A stretch of DNA of 64,000 nucleotides from Euleptes europaea (GCF_029931775.1 NC_079325.1:56218286-56282285), one strand, 5' to 3'. Counted from the stretch's first letter, positions 21,401 through 32,802 are shown. The notes: generated by a model from the letters alone, not told the origin. Numbers and translations are program-made.

Positions 21401-21935
21401 TAGAAAATTCTTCCTAATGTCTAGATGGAAACTCTTTTGATTTAATTTCAACCCGTTGGTTCTGGTCCGACCTTCTTGGGCAACAGAAAACAACTCAGCA
21501 CCATCCTCTATATGACAGCCTCTCAAGTATTTGAACATGGTTATCATATCCCCTCTCAGTCTTCTCCTCTTCAGGCTAAACATACCCAGCTCCTTCAACC
21601 TTTCCTCATAGGACTTGGTCTCCAGACCCCTCACCATCTTTGTTGCCCTCCTCTGGACACGTTCCAGCTTGTCTACATCTTTCTTAAATTGTGGTGCCCA
21701 AAACTGAACACAGTACTCTAGGTGAGGTCTAACCAGAGCAGAGTAAAGTGATACCATCACTTCGTGTGATTTGGACACTATACTTCTGTTGATGCAGCCC
21801 AAGACCGCATTTGCCTTTTTAGCTACTGCATCACACTGCTGACTCATGTTCAGTGTTTGGTCTACTAAGACCCCCAAGGTACTTTTCACACACACTACTG
21901 CTCAGACAAGTCTCCCCATTCTATAATTATGCATT
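21401..21935 (-). pseudogene. CR1 LINE fragment (end of reverse transcriptase ORF)
   Basis: The minus-strand frame reads [20 protein letters not shown], then [39 protein letters not shown] and [19 protein letters not shown]. This is the highly repeated C-terminal part of CR1 ORF2. It is 5'-truncated. The parallel copy at 51970-52850 gives the same text. Confidence 0.92.
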
Positions 21936-22423
21936 TGATTTTTGTTTTTATTTATTAATTTTGTTTTCTTTTATTGATTTGTTTTTATTGGTGTGGTTTT
22001 TGACTTGACCGTCTAGGTATTGTTTTAGTTGTGAGTCTCCTCAAGCAGGTCCGAAGAGGCAGCATTCACATTTTCTAAATGAATGACACTTCAGTCCCCA
22101 TGTGCCTTTTTTTCTTTTGAGGAAGAGGCCCCTGGGCCCTGCTTTGGATGGGGTATTGGTGTCGGGGGAGGGGGTTAAGCCTTCCCCTCCTCCACTCTTT
22201 CCCCAGCTTGAAACAGCTCCATGGAGCTGATGTTTGCTCAGTTGGGACAAACAGGCAAGTCTTCTGTGACTTTTCTGCGACCGCTCATTAACTTTAATAG
22301 CTGCTGGTTGTGAACCCTTGTGCTCAAATATGGACAACTCATTCCAGGGAAATTCCACAAGGATGCTCTTATTAAGTGGATGTGGCTCTTGAAAGCCTTG
22401 TTGCGGCACAGAAGGCAGGCACA
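21936..22423. other. No gene recognised
   Basis: Unassigned spacer. Confidence 0.25.
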
Positions 22424-22766
22424 TGTGAGCTCTAGTCCCATGATAATCCCATAAGCAGACATCCACAGACAAGCAGTCCAAAGAGAGTTGATTTATTGGA
22501 AAATCCACAGGTTTACAGAAGCTAAGAGTCAAATGGACACTAATGAAAACTACAAGCACAGTACAGGGCATATATGGAAGAGCATAGGGCAAATCGGGGT
22601 AGATCTGGATGCCATGGCAACCCCTTTCCCAGGAGCTGTCAGGGGGGTAGCCTTCTACGGTCATTCCCACAGAGTTCAGTCTAAACAGGTTGTTTGCAGG
22701 GCTAGAGCTGGCCTTGGCCAGCACCTGGAGAAACCACAACATTCATCTCTCAGGCCATGCCTGACA
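22424..22766 (-). mobile_element. Solo LTR (same family as 440-790)
   Basis: On the minus strand it starts TGTCAGGCATGG and ends CTCACA. It has AATAAA in CCAATAAATC and shares CATATATGGAAGAGCA and the overall order of blocks with the LTR at 440-790. No internal sequence is attached. The flanks show only an approximate 4-5 bp duplication (GCACA/CCACA). Confidence 0.65.
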
Positions 22767-22779
22767 CCACAAGGAATAT

Positions 22780-22826
22780 CCTGCCACAATAAATCTGTTA
22801 GTTCTGAAGATACCACAATGTTCTCG
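22780..22826. mobile_element. Fragment of hammerhead-type tail repeat
   Basis: CCACAATAAATCTGTTAGT is the shared block of a widespread reptile repeat (other pieces at 27190 and 47838). Confidence 0.35.
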
Positions 22827-23172
22827 GCTGTTTGTCTTGTTTCAAAGAAGGTCTTCTTCTTCCCAAGTTAGTGGTGGGCCTCTAGGTGTGAGCCAATGTT
22901 CCTGCAGCCCCTACCGGCATGAACTACTGGTCAGAGCTGGACAGGGTTGGGCCTGGGCAGGAGAGGGCAGGGTTCACCGTTTGCTTATCCATGAAGTGCA
23001 AGAGATGACTTTGGGCCGATCTGTCTCTCTGGCTGGTTCAGCCTACCCTAGCTCACAAGGTTGCTGAGAGGCTGAAGCAAGGGAATCCTCATGCACATCT
23101 TGGGGAACAGCAGGGTAGAATGGAACGTGAGCATTATGTTTTGAGGGAATCCTTAAAATGAGGGCTCAGTAT

Positions 23173-23357
23173 AGGGTTGCCAACTTCCAGGTGGTGGCTG
23201 GAGATCTCCTGCTGTTACAACTGATCTCCAGCTGGTAGAGATCAGTTCGTCTAGAGAAAATGGCCGCCTTGGCAAATGGACTCTATGGCATTGAAGTCCC
23301 TCCCCTCTCTAAACTCTGCCCTCCTCAGCTCTACCCCCAAAATCTCCAGGTATTTTC
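23173..23357 (-). mobile_element. hAT-type MITE, lacking its last bases
   Basis: Begins TAGGGTTGCCAACTTCCAGG and stops at ATTTTCCAA. Its body repeats almost exactly at 24657-24851 (see findings). Confidence 0.85.
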
Positions 23358-23796
23358 CAATTCAGAGTTTGATTTGGCATGCTTTTTATGAGTTGGTTGG
23401 TGAGTAGAATAGTAGCGCAGGATTGCTACTTTCAAGCAGGATCATACCTGTGACTTGTTAGGGCTTTAATAAGGAGTACGTCTTACTGAGTATTCTAACA
23501 CTATATTCCTGTGGGAAGGAACAGTTGGAACCCTCGGAGGTCTGAACAAATTTGATTCATATATGAGACAATTTTTGTACCATGTAAGTTTCTTCATGTT
23601 TGTATTTATTTATAGTATGTTAGAGTGTATAGATCTGTAATTTTGTAATTCCATCCATAGTGCATCTTAAAACGGACAGCTGAAGAAGATTATCGAAACA
23701 CAGGAGAAAATCTAGAATCTGTGTCTGTCCTTTTTTGGAAGGGATCCATATTGTGGACCTGGAACTTGTTCCGTTGAGCTTTGCACCCACATGAAC
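23358..23796 (+). mobile_element. Probable PLE terminal sequence between two MITE copies
   Basis: Contains the hammerhead-like core CTGAAGAAGATTATCGAAAC at 23680-23699. Its general build (T-rich, core followed by short inverted motifs) resembles the other PLE ends. No coding part. The exact left edge is inferred from the MITE break. Confidence 0.4.
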
Positions 23797-23804
23797 TTCT
23801 AGGT

Positions 23805-24656
23805 CAGGGGTCGGCAAACTCATTAGTCAAAAGAGCCAAATATCAACAGTACAACGATTGAGATTTCTTTTGAGAGCCAAATTTCTTAAACTTAAACTAT
23901 ATAGGTAGGTACACTGTTTATTAACTTAATAAACTTTAATTAAAGTTTTAAGTCTTAATTAAACGATAGGTACACTGAATAAAACTTGATATCATACTGA
24001 ATAGTGATCTTATTTATTGATAAAAATTAAATTGTAAGTCCCTGCCATTTCCCCCTCCCCGTCCGGAGTCCTCGTCTGGAGGCCTGGTCTACCGCCATAA
24101 AAGCCTATTGGTAGACCTGGCCTCTGGCTGAGTCCCATTGGGAGGCCAGGTCTACCCATTGGCTTTCTTGGCAGTAGACCTGGCCTCCGGAGGCCCATAG
24201 AAGCCAATGGGTAGACCTGGCCTCTGAAGGGGGACTTTTTCCCCTCCTCGGAGTCCAGGTGTACTGCCAAGAAAGCCAGTGGGTAGACATGGCCTCCCAA
24301 TGGGACTCAGCCGGAGGCCAGGTCTACCAAAGGAAGCCCGCCCCGCCCAACAGCTGATAGGCGGGGGAGGGCAGGAACTGCCGAGCCGCCCACCCAGCAA
24401 TCGTGTGGCTAGAGGGGAGGGGAGGCTTTAGCCTCCCAACCATTGAGGGAAAGGAAAAGGGGGACCCGGCCATTCTCCACAGTGTGTGTGGGGGAAGACA
24501 GCGCACCCGCTCTCTCTCTCAGGCGTGCCGGCTCCGCAGCCCAGCTGCCGGCACGAGCGGGCTCAAGAGCAGGGGCGCCGAACCAAGTTCGGAGAGCCAC
24601 ACTCAACGGGCCAAAGAGCCGCTTGTGGCTCTGGAGCCGCAGTTTTGAGACCCCTG
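23805..24656. mobile_element. Non-autonomous hAT element with internal inverted minirepeats
   Basis: 852 bp with ends CAGGGGTCGGCAAACTCATT and GTTTTGAGACCCCTG. A perfect 8-bp duplication, TTCTAGGT, is at 23797-23804 and 24657-24664. Between 24060 and 24340 about eight copies of a unit like GGTAGACCTGGCCTC occur in both orientations. No transposase frame. Confidence 0.9.
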
Positions 24657-24851
24657 TTCTAGGTGGTGGCTGGAGATCTCCTGCTATTACAACTGATCTC
24701 CAGCTGATAGAGATCAGTTCATCTGGAGCAAATGGCCGCCTTGGCAAATGGACCCTATGGCATTGAAGTCCCTCCCCTCTCCAAACCCCACCCTCCTCAG
24801 CTCTACCCCCAAAATCTCCAGATATTTTCCAACCAGGAGATAGCAACCCTA
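24657..24851 (-). mobile_element. hAT-type MITE, lacking its first bases
   Basis: Runs from CTAGGTGGTGGCTGGAG to ATAGCAACCCTA. The hAT above inserted at its left edge. Confidence 0.85.
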
Positions 24852-24944
24852 GCTCAATAGGAGGCTCCATGTGGTGACAAGATGCACATAATCCCTGAAA
24901 ACGTTTGATTGCTGTGTTCAATTAGGTACCAGCTTGGAACTTGC

Positions 24945-25060
24945 TAGGGGAGAGGTCCCCAACATCATGTCCATGGGTATTGTAGTTCCCATTCGAAGCT
25001 TTTCTGGTGCCCACCAAGTGTTTTTAGAAAGTGGGCAGAGCCAACTGGGCTGCTGATTAA
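24945..25060 (+). mobile_element. Fragment of the hAT family seen at 32902-33295
   Basis: AGAGGTCCCCAACATCATG, TTCTGGTGCCCACCAAGTG and GAAAGTGGGCAGAGCC match that element and the copy at 44548. One end is missing. Confidence 0.6.
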
Positions 25061-25872
25061 AAGGTATCCAGTTAAGCAGAGTTTATGTGTGAAATATTGA
25101 AGAGTTACTATTAGAGTTATACATAACCTTGGTCCTTGTCATTTTGTGCTTGGCTTCTCCTCCTGCAGCAGCCCTTTTGTTATTGCACCCACAACCATGG
25201 GTCAGAATTCCAGACATGCCACAAGTTAGGGCACAAACTGGGGGGAGGGGGTCTCCCTTATTTATTTAGACAATTTCTAAGCAACCTCCCCACGAAACCT
25301 GCCCAAGGCGGCTTATCTTTTCTGCCATCTGATTTCACAGAAATGAGTCTTGGACAGCACAAGCAATACTTAATAATGAGTTCCTTTTTATTAAGAAGTT
25401 TAAGCAAGTCCACATGATACAGCATTGGACACCAACAACACACTAGATCTACTTCACCAGACTGGTAGACAAGGTGTGATCCGTCCAGTTAGTTGAGACA
25501 TGAATGGGTTGTATCTCAGTCCCAGCTCTGTTACTGTCCTTGGGGTGCATTTAACTGGTCCTGGGAAAGTCAGTTGGCTATGCTGTTCCCTTCCTTCCTT
25601 TTCCCCATCCATGGCAAGCCCCCCAGTCTGTATTTCACTCTATTGAAGAAAGTCAGGCAGCTTATGAAAATAAATCCAAAGGTTGTGCTTGGTATCATGG
25701 TTGGCAAGAAGTCCGTGTGAAATCTCTTTGGACTACCGTAACCACACATAACATATGCAGGGGCAGATCTGAGTTTCTGATGCCCTAGCCTACCCTGCTG
25801 TCATGCTTCTATCACAGGCATTCTGTTCAGTTTCAGAAATGACCAGTGGCTGAGTTTTCTGTGCCCTTAGCT
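25061..25872. other. No gene recognised
   Basis: Spacer. 25250-25420 (TTATTTAGACAATTTCTAAG) may be an old repeat but I cannot name it. Confidence 0.25.
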
Positions 25873-26556
25873 CAGGGGTGGGGAACCTTTTTTCCGCCAA
25901 GGGCCATTTGGATATTTATAACATCATTTGCAGGCCATACAAAATTATCAACCTAAAAATTAGCAGACCAAGCCCCAAGCAGGCAGCTGCCCCAGATGAC
26001 CACCCCCCCAGCAAGGGCAAGCAGGCAGGCATCCAACTAGTGGTGCACTCGCCCACCTGGTGGCACAGAATGGTCTGTTGCACCAGCTGGGCTTAGCCAT
26101 CCAGCCACACGCTACGCACCGTCGGGGCTGGATTCTACAGCTGGCTCCTGCTGCCTCCGCCTGCAGGGATGAAATGAGGACACACTGGCTAAGAACTCCT
26201 CCCCCCCATGCACACATTCTGGCCCTGCCTCCTTTAACCCCTCCAATGTCGCCACTTCAGCCCCCAGCCCTCTTGTAATACACGGCCCGGGTGGGAAAGG
26301 GTTAACACAGTTTCTTGGGCAGTCCTAGCAGCTCCATAGCTAACGACTCTTCTGCAAGGGGGGAAAAAGGTTCCTTTTTCCTCTGCAAAACAAACTCACA
26401 TCAGCCTTGAATAGAGGCTATTCCTGTTTGTGGGAGGGGGCGGATCACCAGTCTTAGATCCTTCTCAGCTAGAGATCTGTCAGGACCCACAAAGGGCCAG
26501 ACCAAATGATTTTGTGGGCCTTAAACGGTCCCCGGGCCTGACGTTCCCCACCCCTG
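25873..26556. mobile_element. Non-autonomous hAT element
   Basis: 684 bp with ends CAGGGGTGGGGAACCTTTTT and GACGTTCCCCACCCCTG. A perfect 8-bp duplication, CCTTAGCT, is at 25865-25872 and 26557-26564. Near its ends it has AAGGGCCATTTGGATATTTA and CAGACCAAATGATTTTGTGG. No transposase. Confidence 0.93.
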
Positions 26557-27189
26557 CCTTAGCTGCTTCTCAGAGCTGAGTGAGGTGGGAGGATTGGAGA
26601 AGCAGATCCTCTGGAGCCCTGGCCAGTAGCTACTTTTGCTGGAGAGACACTTGAGAAGGAATAAAAGGGGCAGTTGATCCAAGGCCTACCTCAAATGCCT
26701 TGCTGGCAAACTCTGTTTTTAAAAACACCAAATACCTCCATAATGCATCTCTGTAGGCAGTTGGATGATTAGGTAGCTTGCCTCCATAGGACACATTTTA
26801 TTCAGGATCCAGTATTTTGTGACTTTTTGTCTACATCCCTCCTTAAGTAGGATCTCATCTACCTAAGACGTGCCCACCATAACATTTGTCCACCCTTTCC
26901 TTGAAAATCACCATGGAAGAAAATTACGTATAGGCCCCATCCAGAGCAAATTAGCCATGCTTTAAACCCCATGGAAATTAGTGGCACTGCTGCGACTTGA
27001 CCCGTTAGCTGAACTACTCTTTATCCCATTGATTTCACAACTTTCTCCGGGTTGTGACTCTGAGCAAAGCTTCTTAAGTCATTTTCCCTCATCTGACTCG
27101 TCCTTAGCTGTCAAGTTTCTTTTGCCTGTGTCCCCCTCACCATGTCTGCATCAGGGCTGCCCATGACCCCAGACGTAGAGGGTCACAGG
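26557..27189. other. No gene recognised
   Basis: Unique-looking spacer. Confidence 0.25.
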
Positions 27190-27300
27190 AACCTTCAAGA
27201 GCAAGATTCAAGTCCAGGAGCACCTTAAAAACCAACAAGATTTCAGGAGAGAAGCTTTCAAGAGTCAAAGCGCCTTTGGTCAGATACCTTCAAGGAACTA
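27190..27300 (-). mobile_element. Reptile repeat with hammerhead-like tail
   Basis: On the minus strand it contains CTGACCAAAGGCGCTTTGAC followed by TCTTGAAAGCTTC. That is a CTGANNA / hairpin / GAAA arrangement, with AAATCTTGTTGGTTTTTAAG further on. I recall this tail as abundant in reptiles; the family name is unsure. Confidence 0.5.
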
Positions 27301-27920
27301 ACTCATGCCATCCAGGAATCTTCAGACTGATTTCGGTTCAACCCCTTTGTACAGTTCAAAGGGAACTCACAGGGAAAAGGCTTTTGGTGGGGTGGGAAGG
27401 ACAAGACAAGGTCTCTTGTTTAATAATATCTTTCTTGATGAAACAGGTACGTGGTGACATGAAGGAAATACACACACCCCTGAAAGCAATGGTTCTCTTT
27501 TCTCATTTGTCTGCTAATGGCACCATTATATTGGGCTGAATGGATAGGCTTAGTATGAGTTCTCTTCGGTCACAAAAATAATTTAAAAAAACCTATAAAA
27601 ACTCTTTACACATAGTTCTGGCCAATTATGTATACTATATAAAAAGAGAATATTCTAATTGTACGCTATCACTTGCCAATGTCAGTGCCTGCACAGTGGA
27701 AACATCCGCCTACCACCTCTTTGACCTTCCTCTCAAAGGTCAGCTAATGGGGGGGGGGGTCCCAGGCCCCCTCCAGCAATGCAAGCTGTACCCAAACTCC
27801 AGGTATCCATGAGAAGCTGTTTCTGAATGACGGCAGGTACCATTTGGGCCAGGTTGCGAGTCCCTTTGCTTAATAAGAGTAAATACAGTGGGGTGGAACC
27901 TGTTGGGTTTGGGGGGCTCT
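27301..27920. other. No gene recognised
   Basis: Spacer; nothing supportable. Confidence 0.25.
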
Positions 27921-27932
27921 AATTCCTCCACC

Positions 27933-28154
27933 GCCCTGACCTGGATGGCCCAGGCTAGCCTGATCTCGTCAGATCTCAGAAGCTAAGCAGGGTCAGCCCT
28001 GGTTAGTATTTGGATGGGAGACCACCAAGGAATACCAGGGTTGCTGTGCAGAGGAAGGCACTGCCAAACCACCTCTGTTAGTCTCTTGCCATGAAAACCC
28101 CAAAAAGGGGTCGCCATAAGTCAGCTGCGACTTGACGGCACTTTACACACACAC
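27933..28154 (+). mobile_element. 5S rRNA-derived SINE, complete, with target duplication
   Basis: Best-preserved copy. Head GCCCTGACCTGGATGGCCCA, intact GATCTCGTCAGATCTCAGAA, AGCTAAGCAGGGTCAGCCC and TGGATGGGAGACCACC, and tail GGGGTCGCCATAAGTCAGCT, CGACTTGACGGCACTTTACA plus CA repeat. A perfect 12-bp duplication, AATTCCTCCACC, is at 27921-27932 and 28155-28166, so retrotransposition was LINE-driven. Confidence 0.96.
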
Positions 28155-28166
28155 AATTCCTCCACC

Positions 28167-29945
28167 AACTGCCCCGTTTCCCCCTCCCTGAGATATAAAG
28201 ATAACCCCTTTTTTATTTTCTCTTGATTACAAACATATGAGAGATTTTGTTTGTTTGTTGGGTGCAAGGCCTGCAGTAATTCTATTGATGGAACCACAGG
28301 AGAAGCTTCTTATTGGGAGAAGCTCAGCGGCAAAAGAGAATTCTAACATTTCAGTTATGTCAGTCTTCTAAGCAGTTTTGCACATCTTGATGAGAAGCTA
28401 ATCCAAATTGTACCCACCTACCCCCCGATTTTTTTTTAAACATCATCTTTCAATCTCTGGATCATTGGGGAAGACTTTTCCAGACAATCTTTGGTGAAAT
28501 GAAAGTGCAGTTGATACTCAGTTGTGCGGGCTGGAGGGGGGATCCTAACTTCCTTGCACATCAGTTGTAAGGAAATTACATTTCCCCAGGGCTTCTAGCA
28601 ACATTTTCTGGTGACTGGGACAATGCAGTCCTTCATCCTCCTTCCCCTTCTCAGCTGTTGTGGGTTTTCTGGTTTGTTGGAGCTCTATAGGCAGGAGCAG
28701 GAGCGGGCCTGACTTTGTCCTTTGGCATGGCGACAGTGCCCAGTCCCAGGTTGTATGGATTCAGGACAAGAAGTCATCAGTAATATAGTGTGTTCTATTT
28801 TTCTCCTGCCACTATGGTGTGTGGAGGGGGGGAGGATGTGTATTTTCCTTCCTGACACACCAAGTTGTCTCGGGCCACCTGTGGCTATGTGGGAAGTATG
28901 CATGTGCCCCTATTTAGGGAAGCATGTCTTTCCACTCTTTCACTGCAGGGGTCACCAAGGGATGCTCACATCTGGGGGGGAAGTGTAAAATATGTCATAG
29001 GTCATTTATGCATGGGTACTTGGACTCACGTTCGCCCCCTGTCTTACTTGGTTGTTCCTTGGGGTTCTGCACGAGTTTTCCCTCCATTCAAAATGACCTC
29101 GTTGCCAGCCCTCGCAATGTCCGGGTCTTCCCATTCTTCTGTTAACTCTTCCCACTCCCTTGAGTTCAGCCCAGCTGAAATCTCCGTGCAGAAGGCAAAG
29201 CATTGGACACAGAAGCTGGGTTTTGCTGACAGCCAATCACAAAGCAGCATGCAAAGAGGCGAAGATTCAAATGCTTCCTGTTTCCTCAGAGCTCTTTCTG
29301 AGCAAAAGAAAGGCTTTTAAAAACCAAGTCTTAGATTCCCCCCCCCTTTCAGATTGCTCCATTTTTTGTTCTTAAAATGTTTTTTTATGCAGCAATTGGG
29401 TTTGGGGGGGATTTTCTCTCACAGTAAGCTCTACAAAGTACCGTAAGCCAGTTACAAAGCAGCATTTCAAGGGGCAGGACTTGATTTGAGCTTGCTGGTG
29501 CAGGGATTCCCAACTGGAAAGTGTGGGTCCAGTGAGCAACAAACCTCAGGTAAAACTCCCATGCGTAAATGACCATAGCGATAGTTACACAAGTATCTGG
29601 TGCCACCGGGCAGAGACGCTGATGTGTCTTTCTTCTGTGTGGAGCAGCAGGAGGGCTTGTGATTATTCCCAGGTTATATTTTACAAGCCAAGAGCCCAAG
29701 GAATTGTGGGAGGGCAAAACATTTTGGAAAGCCCACTTTCAAACTCTCCCCATCCTCGGCCAGGGGTTTTCTTTTAAGGGACTCTCAGCTGCTCTTAACA
29801 TTCTGTGCCTCTGGGAGCAGACTCATGGTTCATCGGGCCAATTTCTCTTTGGGCTAACTCACACAGTCATGTATCCTACACCTTTTAGGGAGTCTTCCAG
29901 TTAGGTAGAGACCCCTGTGGGTGGCCCTGACATGCTGAGAAATTG
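28167..29945. other. QRFP-FIBCD1 spacer, no gene recognised
   Basis: About 1.8 kb without a supportable exon or repeat. Confidence 0.3.
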
Positions 29946-29947
29946 TT

Positions 29948-29990
29948 AGGGTTGCCAGGTCCCTCTGCTTCACCAGTGTAAACCTGGAAG
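29948..29990 (+). mobile_element. hAT-type MITE end fragment
   Basis: TAGGGTTGCCAGGTCCCTCT followed by GCTTCACCAG; the rest is lost. Confidence 0.65.
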
Positions 29991-30191
29991 GGACGTCAGC
30001 ACGTTCCGTGGGTCATGAGTGCACATTGTGCGCCTCCCTTTCCACCTGGCCCTATTTTGCCCACAGACCAGCTGAGGGGCGTTGGGCAATTGGCAAGCCT
30101 AGAAATTATCCTTAGCAAGAGCGAATAGAAGTTGCCCCCGCTTCACCTTGGGCCAGAGATGAGCAACTGTATCTAAAGGCTTGTCTTCTCC

Positions 30192-30400
30192 TAGGGTTGC
30201 CATGCCCCTCTTTGCCACCGGCGGGAGGTTTTTAGGGCGGAGCTTTAAAAGGGCAGGGTTTAGGGAGGGGTGGGACTTCAATGCCATAGAGTTCAATTGC
30301 CAAAGTGGCCATTTTCTCCAGGTGAACTGATCTCTATCGGCTGGAGATCAGTTGTAATAGCAGGAGATCTCCAGCTACTACCTGGAGATTGGCAACCCTA
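30192..30400 (+). mobile_element. hAT-type MITE, complete
   Basis: TAGGGTTGCCATGCCCC to GATTGGCAACCCTA, with a perfect 8-bp duplication TCTTCTCC on both sides. Confidence 0.95.
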
Positions 30401-31182
30401 TCTTCTCCCCTATGAACCTGCTCATACACTTTGGGTATCTCCACCTTCTGAATAGCTACTGGTTAACAAGGCCTTCTTGGTGTTGGCACCCGATCATCCC
30501 ACCCCTGGGTAATGTTAGGTAGGTTTCTTAGGCCTCAGCTGAAAGCTGTATTGAATCAGGCTTTGGATGGTTCCTAATTTTAAAGTTTTGGATCAAGGGG
30601 TTTTTGCAACACCTTGGGTTTCTGCCTTGCTGTCATTCTTAATAATGACTCGTTTTAAAATTTTGTTTGTTGTAAGTTTCTGCTTTAAATTGTTTTAGAC
30701 AATGGTTTCAAGTCAACCTGGGGGCCATTATTGGTGGACAGGTGAGGAATAAATCCACACACCGTTTTCAAGAGGGGTTTGGGTGGTCCAGAGGCCTTGC
30801 TTCCTGCAGGATACACACTTTTGTCAATGAACAAGTTTCTGAACCAAAGATACAAACCACTTGAAGGGCACTGAGGCTTGGATCGTATCTCTTCAATCTC
30901 TGCAAAAAAGAGGCTTATTGTCTTTGTCCTCCAATCTTGGCTGCAATGTTAGTAAAAAAAATTTTTTTAAAGCAACATCAACAACAACAAAACCAGAAAG
31001 GCAAACAACTACAGCACTTAATATGTAAAGCCAACAGGGCTGTTGGTACGAAGTGGTCACATCAGGAGTTTAAAAGGTATACCAACCCTCAACACCCCAC
31101 CAGGTGCTGTCAAAATATTGCACCTGAGCAGGCTGGGTAGGCGCTGATCTCCAGGGCAGGGCAGGGTGGCAGGCAGATGCAC
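30401..31182. other. No gene recognised
   Basis: Spacer, unassigned. Confidence 0.25.
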
Positions 31183-31392
31183 TAGGGTTGCCAACCTCCA
31201 GGTAGGGCCTGGAGATCTCCTGGGATTACTGATCTCTCCAGCCTCCAGAGATCAGTTCGCCTGGAGGAAATGGTTGCCCTGGAAGGTGGACTCTATGGCA
31301 CCTTGCTGAGGTCCCTCCCCTCCCTAAACTCCCCCCTCAACCAGCTCCGCTCTCAAATCTGGCAATCTCCTAACCCGGAGCTGGCAAACCTA
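31183..31392 (-). mobile_element. hAT-type MITE, diverged subfamily
   Basis: TAGGGTTGCCAACCTCCAGG at the left, AGCTGGCAAACCTA at the right. Body variant with GGGCCTGGAGATCTCCTGGG. No clear target duplication remains. Confidence 0.85.
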
Positions 31393-31899
31393 GGCTATGC
31401 CCAACTCTAGAGCTGGGTTCCCTGGGTTCTGGAGCAGATGTGAAAGGAACTGCCCGGTTTCCCAGGCAGAAGCAGCAGGGCTTCTGGGGTTGATGTCAAG
31501 GCCTGGCCACTCAGAAGGGCAGGCCTCTTTGTTTCTACACCGCTTTTTTTGGGGGGGGGGGGCGGGAATCGGGACAACAACAGCTGTTTTGTGGTGTTTA
31601 ACACACAACTTCCCAAGTCATGTGGGTACATATGCCCCATTTTTAAAAGCCAAAGAAGCAGGCGGGGGTGGAGCGGCTCTTTCCCCGACCCTCTTGCTCA
31701 TCTCGCCTCAATCCTTTCTCTCAGTCAAGGTCTCTTGTAGCATCAGAGCCCCAGCTGGGGGGGGGGAGGAGTTGCGGGGGGGGGGCTTTCTGCACTCCTC
31801 ACTTAGGTGTCCCCTAAGGACCCACCCCTCCTCCTTCCGTGCCGTTGGGACAGCTCTGTTTTTAAGCCCCAGCCTTCAGCCATTTCAGTCCCCAGTAAT

Positions 31900-32107
31900 T
31901 AGGGTGCCAACCTCCAGGTACTAGCTGGAGATCTCCTGCTATTACAACTGATCTCCAGATGATAGAGATCAGTTCCCCTGGAGAGAATGGGCGCTTTGGC
32001 AATTGGACTCTATGGCATTGAAGTCCCTCCCCTCCCCAAACCCCACCCTCCTCAGGCTCCACCCCAAAAACCTCCCGCTGCTGGTGCAGAGTGACCTGGC
32101 AACCCTA
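31900..32107 (-). mobile_element. hAT-type MITE, complete
   Basis: TAGGGTGCCAACCTCC to GACCTGGCAACCCTA, perfect 8-bp duplication CCAGTAAT. Confidence 0.95.
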
Positions 32108-32241
32108 CCAGTAATCCTGATACCGTCGTCTCCAAAGCACCGTGTTAGGAGAACCCGCTTCCAAGGCATCTTGGCTTTAGAACCGGTGGAGTAGAGAATG
32201 AGTTCCTAGCTGTTGGCGAATCTTGGCCCTAAAGGTCTGGC

Positions 32242-32450
32242 TAGGTTTGCCAACCGCCAGGTAGTAGCAGGAGATCTCCTGCTATTTCAACTGACCTCCA
32301 GCCGATAGAGATCAGTTCCCCTGGAGAAAATGGCCGTTTTGGCAATTGGACTCTATGGCATTGAAGCCCCTCCCCTCCCCAAACCCCTCCCTCCTCAGGC
32401 TCCGTCCCAAAAACCTCCCGCCGGTGGCGAAGAGAGACCTGGCAACCCTA
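32242..32450 (-). mobile_element. hAT-type MITE, complete
   Basis: TAGGTTTGCCAACCGCC to GACCTGGCAACCCTA, perfect 8-bp duplication GGTCTGGC. Confidence 0.95.
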
Positions 32451-32554
32451 GGTCTGGCACTAGGATAGCCAGGCCAGCCTTGAGACAAACATCACTCCAG
32501 CTGTTCAGGACCTTCTTTTAGCACTTTTTCTGAATCACACCGGGGTGGGGGAGG

Positions 32555-32759
32555 TAGGGTTGCCAGGTCCCTCTTCGCCACCAGTGGGAGATTTTTGGGG
32601 TGGAGCATGAGGAGGGCGGGGTTTGCAAAGGGACTTCAATGCCATAGAGTCCAATTGCCAAAGTGGCCATTTTTCTCCAGGTGATCTGATCTCTATCGGC
32701 TGGAGATCAGTTGAATTAGCAGGAGATCTCCAGCTACTACCTGGCAGTTGGCAACCCTA
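32555..32759 (+). mobile_element. hAT-type MITE, complete
   Basis: TAGGGTTGCCAGGTCCC to GTTGGCAACCCTA, flanked by GGGGGAGG on both sides. Confidence 0.93.
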
Positions 32760-32779
32760 GGGGGAGGGGAGAAGGCATG

Positions 32780-32802
32780 TGCAGAGAGAGAGAGAGAGAG
32801 AG
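32780..32802. repeat. (GA)n microsatellite
   Basis: About 11 GA units. Confidence 0.9.

Noticed and set aside
21320-21895. 191-residue ORF as a host gene
   Set aside because: It is the CR1 reverse transcriptase C-terminus, repeated at 51970-52850.
22041-22742. 233-residue minus-strand open frame
   Set aside because: Largely overlaps the solo LTR at 22424-22766 and shows no domain; chance frame in GC-rich DNA.
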